Shown here: one piece after another, positions 28,301 to 40,300 of the stretch
How the letters are laid out: every line of letters begins with the position of its first letter
How positions within the stretch are numbered: position 1 is the stretch's first letter
Assembly: GCA_020055645.1 (NCBI GenBank)
Contig: CM034550.1
Span: 7,187,501 to 7,251,500 of the forward strand
DNA: 64,000 nt
Direction of reading: 5' to 3'
Origin: Tomocerus qinae
Taxonomy: Eukaryota; Arthropoda; Collembola; Entomobryomorpha; Tomoceridae
Notes under the pieces: generated by a model
Told to the model about the DNA's origin: nothing
Databases searched by the model: none
What the model saw: only the letters and a program-made list of their open reading frames with translations
Translations under genes and position numbers: made by a program

Positions 28301-31300
28301 CCACTCTACTGCATTAATATAAACACAATGTCGCGTCAACAGCAAACTTCAACCTTCTAAGAAAGTCTCATTTAAGTCTAGTTATTGTCGTATAACTTTG
28401 CTAATTTAAAGCGGCAGGTCTTATCTACTTGACAATTTTACAAAAAGTTGTCTCTTTCATTTAAATCTTCCACTGCGTAACAAAACCTTAAGAATATCAT
28501 TCTAAAAATGGATCATAACTTCTAACTCCATGAACTTACACTAACAAGACTTATTTTGATACGTTTCACTGATATTTATAACTGCCGATTTTAATATATG
28601 TTTAAACGCAAACTGACTAGACAGTAGACAACTACGTAGAAAGTATTGCTCTTTTCCCCCGTGACTTAACAAGAATCATTCTCCAGCCACAAGCGTTCTT
28701 TAATTTTACGCTCTACTCTCTCCAATTCAAACTACGCTTTAAAAAAGTTATTTAGTGTTGAAAGGACAAGGAGCAAGGGAAAGTAGCATCAAAAGTATAT
28801 ACTTTCACCACGGCAAAAAGGATGTATCAAAGGAATAGCAGGAAAGGTGACTTTCTCTCTACCTTTACACAATCAAAACCCTGAATCATAACTTCGAGTG
28901 AATTACAGCGGAAAGAAATTCACACATTTGACAAAACGAAAAGATGAAAGGAAGCAATTTTACTGAGTCTAGTTGTCTAGAAGGACAATTCATTCAGTAG
29001 CTCTCTTCCACAGAGATACACGCATTGGTTTGTCAAAAGTGTCAAGTGAATGAAGCTGTACAACTACTGAGAAAAATCAAAGGTGAGAATTGAAATGACA
29101 TCTTACCAGGTAACAGTTCAATAAGTAAAGGTTCCATTTGGCCATCATAACTCCCACGGTACCCACTTCCAATTTCTTCATCTGCTCTTCGCCCAGGTTT
29201 CTTCTTTCGCTTCCGAGGATGAAAGTCTGGCGGTCGTCGTCTTACGTGAAACATGATAGAGCCTACCAAAACAAAAAAACAAAATGATTTGATTTACTAA
29301 CTGTAGCTGTGAGCCTCAATATAAAATTACATAAATACCAGAGATGATATTCAATGACAAAAGAGTTGTAACGCGATCTACTACTCTCTTGTACAATTGC
29401 AGTATCGCCCTTCCAGCACTGTATTATTAGGTTGGAAGATTTTCCGAAAAAAAATTATTATATATAAAAGTCTCCTGAAACAAACACTAATTTTTCTATG
29501 GTCTTGTCCGTAGTCTGTGACCTCATTGGGAGAATTGAGACTGCATGTCAAGAGATACGTCATGTGAACATTCACCTCATATTACAACCAACTCCAATTC
29601 ATATTGCCTTAGGAAAATGAACATATTAAGTACGATCTGTCCTTACGTATTTTTGTTTACCTTTCTTCTCCCCGTTCAACCTACTTCTTGTCAACATTTT
29701 CCCCAGAATAACAGTACATATTGAATTTTGTTTCATTCTATGACGCATTCTTCCCCACAATTGCCTAAAATCTAATAACTAAAAGATTTCATAACTACGT
29801 ACACTGCACCCACACTTCTTTGATTTTGGATGTCTATATTATGCTCTTCCTCCGAAAATAATTGACATTCCTACGTTCAGAAACTTCGTTGTCTCAAACA
29901 AAGCAATGACCTTACACGCTTTTACTAATGTCGTACTACTACGTATGTCCTACAGTATTAATTAAAAAACTGCCTACTAGCAATGTACATAGATGAAATA
30001 GTTTGTTGAGAAATTAATGACATTTTCACAGAGCTGTACTACGTTACTAATTAATAATGTTGTTTCCATTTCTCTAATAAATCTGCACAGGCAAAACAAT
30101 CAGTAATTAAAGCTCTCTGCCCATTAAATTATTCAATTTACCTCACTACCAAGATAGAGGAAGACACCACCAGTCAGTCAGTTTTGACAACGCTAATACG
30201 CAATGCATTCCTACTATTTACACAACAACAAACATATAACTTTGCTCTAAATGTTTATTCAATTAATTTACTCATTCACTCTTGCTCTACATGAGTAACT
30301 GGTTGGAAGAGCATATTTTATGGGCCTATGACACTAGTTACCTAAATAAATAACCCTGGGGCATTTAAAATAGACTTTCCCTAAAAGACTAGTTATCAAC
30401 ATGCAATTGGATGTTCCCATGCCCTAGTAATTTAGGCACATAGGAAGAAAAAGTTTTAGAAATAGACATTCGCAGTTGCGTATCCGTGATGGAGCATATA
30501 GGTATGTCGGCATTGTCATTCGACGTAGGTACTTAATGTTCTAATAAAATAATAAAACGTAACCACCACAAGTGAAATTGACAATATGAGACAAAATGTT
30601 TTTGTTTCATGAAAGACCGAAGTAGTGTAAGTCGGCATCTACAACCATTACCCAAACATGTATCCTAATTCTACAGGGAAATCGCTCGTGCACATGACAT
30701 GACATTTCACTCTATTTTACAACACGCTAAGCATTTTACCTCTAGCTATCCTGTATTTTACTGCCTCAATTTTAATAAGTCCTATGACAAAGACTTCTTT
30801 CCACCAATTTCCCACAACTCCCGGTTCCAGGCACACTTACAGATACTACGAGAATGCTAATACCATTTGACAGTCCCGGTACACTACGTACGGCTAAATA
30901 ATTCGTATTGTATAAGCAAACAATAAATTTTGAGGAAGATGAATATAGTCGTAAAATAGCAGTCTACTTCACATAGAATCGTGCTTCACAATGATTTAAT
31001 GCCTGTACGTACGAAAACTTGTAAATATAGCATGACATGAAGCAACACTTCGGAGTACGAGGACGAGGAGTACTCCTCGTCCTTCCATCATGCATCAGTT
31101 CGAACAGCTAATTGAAATCTATCAAAGCATATACCTAAACAAACACAATTTACAAGACAAATCGAGTCTGGTAGCTAAAACCAAAGTAAAATGTGAATAA
31201 TAGAGTAAACTAACAATAAAAAACTACTCCCAGGCATACACAACAAACATTTACAGAGGAAGATTGCTATTTTATTGCTTTTTATTCAAAACATCTAGAT

Positions 31301-34300
31301 AATATTCTGTTTTAATATTCTCTTCTTACTTATTTTATCCAACCTTTAAAAATGTAATCATACCTAACCACAAATCGAACTGCAAGTTTTAAAATTGCAT
31401 TTTTAAGAAAGCAATTTCCATCTGGAAATCCTAAGGATAATAACACAGCTTGAGTGATATCAGTGGGAAAACTTTCTTTTTAGGATGGCTAAACTGAGCC
31501 AACACCATAAATAGAACATTAACTGGTTCTATCTAGCCTATTCTGGACTTTTTGTCTTGCATGGAAAGACTGCAAACGACAAGAATGAATCCTTCAGAAA
31601 TTACATTACCTACATAAGCTTTCTCCAAAGACATCACTTAAATACTTACAATAGTTTCGATTCAATTCACAATATCTAGCTAATACTAACCCTCTGTACT
31701 CAGAATGCTCAAATGCAGATAAACACTTATTTTCATGCAGCTTTTGTCGTTCCTATCCAAGTAAACGACTAATTCTGCTACATTGTGAACCATTCCATTC
31801 ACCAGAGTCTATCAGGCAACTTAGAAATCTAATTGTCTAATTCTATGGACATTTGCTTACAGTACAATAAGATACATTATGTCCTAATAGTGGGCTGGTC
31901 CTGAGATAAATTGGAAATACTATACCACTAAAGTGATTAGCTATAATATTTATAACTACACTTATCTCATGTTTACCAGTTTGTACAAAGGGCAAATAAT
32001 CCTGCAAATCTTTTAAAGCACCAGAAGGAACTTTCATTCATATCATTTCGGATTTTTCAGTTAGCATTGCGATTGTAGTACGGAACTTGTTTACAACCCT
32101 TAAAAGTAAATATTAAATAGGCTTATTTGTGTTGGCAGAAACAGTCGAAACCTTTATTGGGAATTTCTCATCATACAATGCCGGAGTCTTGAGTATAAAG
32201 TATAGAGAGAACAGAGAAATAGAGCCAACATAATGTATTGCAATTGCGTTCTGACATAACATTGCTGAGACAGTCAAGAGTCAACTAAGTCAACATTGAT
32301 CACCGTAAGCGATAACATTGCCAAGGACAATGCTTCTAGAAAACGTCAGTTCATTGATATTCATTTTTGTAAGTAGTATTATTGCCCAAAGATAACATCA
32401 TTAGCTAGGTGCATATAGCCACCCACACAGCACATAGTTAAAAAATAAGGTCAAGTACCGTAATTTACAATGAACAACAAAATCCATAATAATGTACCAT
32501 AATGGAATGCTCTAAATGCACCGTATGTGTGCATGACAGTGATAAAAATTCTGATGCAGTTGCATTTACATTTAAGTATGATAGTACTACGAGAGTTACA
32601 AACCGATACTATCCACATTAAATTGCTAATAGAACACAATCTTCAAAACACAGCTAGCAGTTCTATTAAGCATTAAACATTCCCAAGCGAAAATCGCTTC
32701 TTTGTTGGCTAAATAAAGAAACCATTACCAGAGTTGGCCAATCATGTAATATTAAGAAAGCCTATACAATACATTGCTGGTAAAATCGTTTTTAGAGACG
32801 ATTCAATTGAATCTATTGCAACAGCCACTTTCAAACTGTAATAGCTGTTGTTATTCCTAAACACATTCTTGTAAAGAATTCTTGCCCAATTATTATTTTG
32901 AGTTTAATCTGAAAAAACCCAGCTCATGTTATCAAGTACCGATAATACCCTTATAAATATTACAGTACGTTAAAGATTAGAGATCAAATTCTATTGCAAA
33001 CGATATCTTATTCGAAAGGATGAGTATATATGGCATCCCTTAGTTATATACAGGTCCATTTTAAAATTGTTAATAATTAAATATTTCTAGGTGTATGTTA
33101 CTCAAATGCATGCTAAATTAACTTCAGTAGAAAACTCAGTAAAAATTAGTATTAAAAAAGTTCTTTTTTTGAAGAAGCTGTGTAAACTAATTAACTCAAT
33201 TTCATAAACAATATAGTTCTTATGGTGTAAAATGAATTTACATTATCTCATATGTAAATGTCTTAATAAAAATATGTTAAATCAGGACATACCCAAAACA
33301 ACTTCATATTGGCAATTTCTCCGTCGCGTTGAGAATGACCACAATCCCATCATTTTCTTTGATCGTTCTTACAAAAACTTTGGGAATGTTATGTTCACTA
33401 TTTTTCTACCGTTTTAACTAACCGTGTAACATAGCGGATGGAAAGTTATTTCCTGTATATAATATTGTTATTGTTTTCTTTACAAGTTTGTAGTAGAGCA
33501 GGTTGACAATTATTCCGGCATTACCCCCGTTCCCAACGAGAGATGTTAGCAGGTTCGTCGCTGTCAAGAAACTGATAAGAGAAAGCCTGCCCGACGAAGG
33601 GGAAAATATTTCTCTATCCCTGGTCAAGTGAAACAGAAAGAGCCTTTCGGTTTTCACCGTAATACGCGTACGTAACTACATTGGGGAATCTAAGAACGCT
33701 CCTTCAGTCAGTCAGAAAGTATTATAATCCAGACTGAGGTGAGGTAGCTCGAAAATTCCAACCGTTCACTATTACTACGCGTAGTACATGTAATGTGAGT
33801 AGTAGAGCAATATGTTCCATAAACCTGGATTCACTGCTACATAAATCGCAGAGAACTTGTCTCATCTCAACCTGAGACTGTTCAATAACTGTACAACTAG
33901 AAAGACGAATCATGCACAACACACACGAAGAAATCTTTCTAAAAAGCAACAGTTCTAAAAAAACACCCGGGCAAATAACTCACCTCTATTACTCGGTTGA
34001 TTCATGAGGATGGATAGCGGGGATTCGTCATCATCCAGAATGTACTCCCCTTCTCCCTCACAAACCTGCGCAAAAGAAAAGCAAATCCATTAGACTTTCT
34101 CCACTACTTTCCTTTGTATTCCTCGTCATTAAAATTCATTAATTTTATCAGTTTCGAGAGTCTCTTCTTTTATCAATTATTTACGTACATAGATTACAAA
34201 TTTATGTGTCAATGTCACTTCGAATGCATAAATAATCTGGCAAGTAAAGGTTCTTTAAACAGGTCAAATTATACGTAATTCCTACTTTCATAAAAATTAC

Positions 34301-37300
34301 CACACAATGGCACTAATACTATCTAAGGATAGTAAACAATACACTTCTCATGAACACAAAGGTAAACAAACATTTGATTTTACCATTTCTACTACTCAAT
34401 CGTAAGAGCCTACCCACAGGTAGCAGTACAACTGTCAACCGACATTATCTAATTGTAAGAAGTAAGCTAGGTTCCTAATGCCCACTACGTCACTCGATTC
34501 TCTTACAAGACGAAACAAAGGTAACGTAATAAAGAAAGACAACCTAACAAACTAAGCAACTACTTCCTACTAAAACTTCGGTATAAGACTGACAAAATAG
34601 TAGTAAGTGCCTCTTTTCCTCGTCAGCTACATATTACTACAAATGTAGAACAATTTAATAATATGGGCTACATTACGTTCACATCAAAACGCTACATTGC
34701 AGTTGGCACTAATTAAATAAGAATATCTCTGCCATGAAAAGTGAAACTTGGTATCTATTCCATTATGAAACAGTGAACCCACAAACTCCATTCTGTGTAC
34801 CGTCTATAGGTAGTCTTAGTAGTAATAGTAACATAAATACATCAACTCGAATATTAACATGCAGTACAAATCTTAAAGTAGTTACAGGTTCTAGATTCTA
34901 GACAATGCTTCTGATTGTTATTATTCAATCAGAATCTATAGCATGTTTCTGGTTAAAGTTTATCTGATAAATAAATTGCCTAAATCATTTATCACTATAA
35001 CTAATACTTACTTTTATTACTAAGCCTATATTTATATCTTGAACATAAGATAGCAAACTACAGATCTATTGCTTTGCGTAAAGTTTAATCTAAATCTAAT
35101 CTGTAGTAATGCTTAGTTTATTGAGTAATTAACTGAAAACAGAGCCAAATCCAAGTACAAAGTTTTATAACTGTTATATCAACCTGGTTAGACAAAAACA
35201 TTCATGAAGAGAGAATTAATTATTAAGCAGGTAACAAAACAAAAATATAAAAACAACAAATTCTTCAAACTGCATTAATTTACAAAAAAATAATTGGTCC
35301 TGTAGTCGCTTATAATTATTATAATTGGTCCTGTAATTCTTTTGCTTCTACCAATAATTCGCAAAAAATGCCTTATTTTTAGGATTAGTCATTTGCTTGC
35401 ACTTAAGCTCTCTCTACTTAGCAAAGCAGACCAAGCATCACAAAACGGATTACAAAATAGCAAAAACTTTACTTAGTATCTACGTCCAGTTTTCTCGTGT
35501 TTGCTTATAAATTTGAATTTTATGTACTAAGTTAATACAATTCATGAATATCTAGTGTCTTGGTTTGAATTTAGGTGTATTGTAAGGACAATAAAGACAT
35601 TGAATACATAGGAGTATTAACGCGTTCAAAAATCCTGTTACAAGTGGAAATTGTATAAATCTATCGGTGCATAAAAGCTCGGCAAAAGTTTCTTCGTGCA
35701 GAGTGGTATCTGCTAGTCTGCTACACATTTAAATTTTGATTCAATTATTTGCATGGTCTGATAATCTAATCTCCGTCTGACTATTCGTAAAGCACGTTAA
35801 GTTAATACATTTAATTATACTTGAATGTACAATGTTTTTAACATTGCCAAATATAAAGCCTAATGGCCTAATAAAGCCATTGATGCTTAAAATCCATTCT
35901 CGAAATGCTGGCTACTGCTACACATCTATGAAGTGAGTGCAACATGTGCTCATGTACTCGTAAGTAAACGTTAAAACTCTGAAAACATATTGCGTCTAAA
36001 TAGACGTGTATACTTCATTAACTTCATAGTATCGCCCTTCGGAGCTATTTTAAACTTTGAAATAGTATAATGTAAGGGACTAACGTAAATGTCTATTATG
36101 TGTAACTGTAACTGCTGTATTTTACATAAGTAGGAATTCCACCATACATTTGAACAATACGTATATGCATCAGTAAACCCATTGATTTTCAAATTCAATA
36201 TTGATAAGAATAGAATGCATACCTGAACAAGACAATAGCTCAGTGGATCGTGGTTGGTTAGAGCATACTTTGCAAGCATTTCCTTCACAACATATGCGGC
36301 TGTGTCGTTTACAGATAAAAGGAGCGTCTTGTAAGGCACATCTCGACACAAGGACTCTCCATAGATTTTTAGGGTACCCCCTGTATCTGGGCCTCCATCT
36401 CTAGATCGAAATTGGGCCAATTTCTTCTCTAGCTTTTGTTGTCTTCTTCTTCTCATCACTGCTTCCGGATTGGAGATAGACCGGGTAAAACTTGTCTCAG
36501 GAAGTTCTGAAAATAAATAAACAGTTAATTATAATTTATGCATAAATTATCATTTTCCGACTAAATATGTAGCGTAAGAGACAATATGGTATGATCTAAA
36601 CAAAATTATATAATGTCATTGAACTGTCTGCAATGCTAATTATTTATAAAACAGATTGAAAGGGTATAGTCATTTCTTGCTTTCTGCTATATATATCTTT
36701 CGATATTAATACTGTTTTACATTAAACATTTTTGACCTCTTTGACACAATTACTGGAGAGAGTGTGGAGATTATAACATGTAATTTAAAGATCAATGACG
36801 CACAGAGATCGGGGTAACGAACCCAGCCAAAACTCCCACGTAGATCAAGAAATTAATGAAAAGCAGGAGACAGAACAATATCTTTGCCTGCATTAACAAG
36901 TATGATGAAAGGATAATGATCATGCATGTAATCGATGTTATAGTATTTTTAGAGATAGATAGTGTTTTTCTTGACGTGCTCCTAGCTGTCGGATTCTTCG
37001 TAAAATCGAGTGAAAGTAACAGGAGACACTTTCCTTTTAGCATTTCCTAAGTAGTACCTGATGAAATATCTCTGCTTTCAGAATCATGAAATTCTAAGTA
37101 GTACGCTGTACCGCACTATCGTAACTTGCATCATATAAGCACTTCCTGATAAAGTCATCAACAAACATAAGTAATTTAACATCCTACCTCTATATAAGTA
37201 CTACTCTTGATACTAAGGTCAGTGTCCTACAAATATGGCTGAGTAAATGTACATTCGAAAATCGGCTTACATAAATTTTACGATGAAATCGATGGATTTT

Positions 37301-40300
37301 AGACGTATTTAGTACAAAAAGCATTTTCTACTTGCTGAAATGAAAGCATGCTGCCCTTTTACAAAATTTGGTGATTCGGATTACATGCACTAGCCACAAA
37401 GGTACGTATAAACAATCTGTAGTATTTCTAATAGGGTTGAACCATCTGCTACTTACACACATGTATTTATACTCTAAAATTTTAGGATTAAATATTACTT
37501 TTGACTTTGACGTTTATTCCGGAGGTGTATCCTACAGCACGTTCACTCAGTTTGCCACATAAATAAATTAGTTGGTTTTGACACGCATGAAACAAGACAG
37601 AGTACTAAGCATGCACTTAGCATGGCATACAGAAGAAAATCCTAAGGTAAAAGTTAAAATATAGGCCTTTCTCCTTGCTTAAATAGTTAGTAGCTCCCAG
37701 CTGGTATAATCTCATTACTATGAAACAACACAAGAAGCGTCAGCTAAAGGACCATCCTTACAGAGAAAGTGTTCTAAAGTGTTATGATTGGATTAGTGCT
37801 ACTACCATACACTAATCAAACTTTCAAAGCAAAATTCATACACCTTTACAACGTCCTACTTACTTCTATATCAACCACGTAAAGTTTCAGATAATTTAAT
37901 TTCGTAGGACTACGATCTCCATCGTCTATGCTATAATTGCACACGTAATAGACTTTATCCTCATTCAGCATGCATTTATACATATACATACAAAAAACTA
38001 ACACTATGGTATATATTCCTCAACAAAATAGTAATCAATTTCGTAGTGAACTCTAAATAGTTTGCTCATTTTAATATGGCTTAATTTTCCTGGTGGAATT
38101 ACAGTTTTTTTTTGAATTTCGGGTAAAGGAAAGGTAAGCAGTAAGCACGTTTTTTTAAAATGAAAATACTTTAGTGAATCAAAACTAATCGAGAATTTCT
38201 TCAAAAATAATATACGTATACGTACACGTCTCTTATTCTCTGATTTTCAGTCTACCTATTTGCTACTCCTAACTTCTGAATTCGTAAAGTATGATAATTG
38301 GAGTTTATTAACTTTAGTATGTATAGTTAACATTATTTCTTTGCATCTATGTCTATTAATTCGCTTATAGTTTAGGCTACCTGATACAGCCTACTTTTAC
38401 TGAACATTGCTTCATTGCTTCAATGCTCATAGCTCATGGTATTCATCGTAGGTATAGTTGATTGACAATTTTGAAAAATCCATTACATTGAAATCATAAC
38501 TAGTTTGCTTCCATCATTGTCCCTACACTAATTGTTAGTCAAAATACTTTAGAAATATATAAATAGATCATCACATCCACGTGGAGAAAGAAAAGAAAAT
38601 CGGAAAATGTCAAAGTATTATTCATGACTGCTCTTCATTCATCAGGAAGACATTCAATAAAACAGGTTACTAGAAGAATAACTTAGTGAAAGGTTTAGAA
38701 TTGAAAGCATGAAGTAAAGATTTCCAGAATACGTACTTAACCATTTTTGAACAGCTAGATGATCAAAGGAATATCTTTCTTTTGACAAAATATTATTTGA
38801 ATGGCAAATGAAACATGTTTGATATTGTTCACTCTAAAACTATAATAGAGTAGAGAGCAAACAAAAGTAGTAAGTCTACTAAGGAACACTAATCCTATCC
38901 TGCTTTCTATTTGATTGAAAAGGAATTTCATATTCATTAATTTCAATACCTACAATTATGCAAAACAATTGAACTCATAGACATACACTCATAAAATTAC
39001 AATATCGCGTGTAGGTTTTTGAAAATGCAATTAGCGAATTGCTTCTGTATCTACCCTACATTTTAGCCTATGAATAACATCTATCTCCTTAAGGAAATTA
39101 TAGATGTATTGCGAAAATTACGAAATACTAGATAAAGAACGTGCAGCTCTTGATTTCCCAAGGGAACTTATAAATCCACCCTATGCTGGTTTTTATACAG
39201 TTAAAAATAGAATTCTTAATTACTACTGCGTAGTCTTAGGAGTGAAACAGTAGAATTAATAATTAATTCATGTACAGAAGGTCTTTGAAAATTTTTGGAA
39301 GTTAATAAGAACAAAAACTAAAATCTAGAGATACCTTGCATAACTTTCAATTTTCTGAATAAAACATTTCACTCCACTTGCTTCCAAGAAAGGTTCTCAA
39401 ACTTTTTTACCGTAATATAAAAGTACTGTCCAAACTTCAAATGCTAATTCATAGATACAAGTTGTTAGTATAAATGTAACAAAAATAAAATCACTTCTTC
39501 AACATCTTAGTATGACTTAAATAATTCACAAAAATCGCAATAATAAATAAACTTTGGTTTCAAATCAGGGTGTTTACCCATCTAGTGGACACATTGTCAC
39601 ATAAGCTCTAACAGTTCAGATAAAATAGTTACTAACGAAAGTAAATTCAGTTTAGAGTAATAAAACTACCAAATCTATTTCTGTCTACCACGTCATCTAT
39701 TCACAATCACATCTTTGCATATATGTAATTCATTTAACCGATTTATACCTATCTACAGACGTAATCATACTTATTTGCAAAAAATTTTAATTTATACACT
39801 AAGAAAAATAAATCAAACCATTTGTCATCATCATTGACATTTTTAAGATCATTGAATAAATTTATGACATTCTTGGCTAGACCAAACAATTTGCCACTAC
39901 TCTTGCTAGCTAATCGGATTTATACACTCGTTTTAAGCACAGCACAAATAAAACTCAAAGTGTTAAGAATGAGCTTGGGAATTAACTTTTGAAATTGTCT
40001 ATAGTAAACCTATAACGTATAATAGACATGAGTAGACATGGCTATAAATAATCATTAATAAAAGAGCATTTTGAACAGAGAAGTGAAATCTGAAGACCAG
40101 CATTGGTTCATTTCACAAAAACGTCATTTTGTAAATGAATAAACATTATAACTGCGTATTATATTGTATTACAGCAGTATTACTTAAGCCGTTTAAAATG
40201 ATAGCCTTTTTAAATTGGTCCCATGTTTTAAGGTGGCATTAGCAATAGGGTATTGACCCAATAATCTGGTTTCTCAACTCTTAACAAATATTTTTGTTGT

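Noticed and set aside
33418..33657. Minus-strand open frame of 79 codons in canoe intron 5 with slightly raised GC
   Set aside because: In the phase required by the flanking exons, the frame after the likely acceptor hits a stop within about 20 codons, and there is no family resemblance.
36228..36280. tRNA-like string TAGCTCAGTGGATCG with GGTTGGTTAGAGC on the plus strand
   Set aside because: It resembles an A box and D-arm, but it is the reverse complement of canoe exon 4 coding sequence (KYALTNHDPLSYCLV), and no T-arm or acceptor stem pairs with it.
36795..36830. B-box-like GGGTTCGTTACCCC on the minus strand
   Set aside because: No A box at the right distance and no cloverleaf could be drawn.
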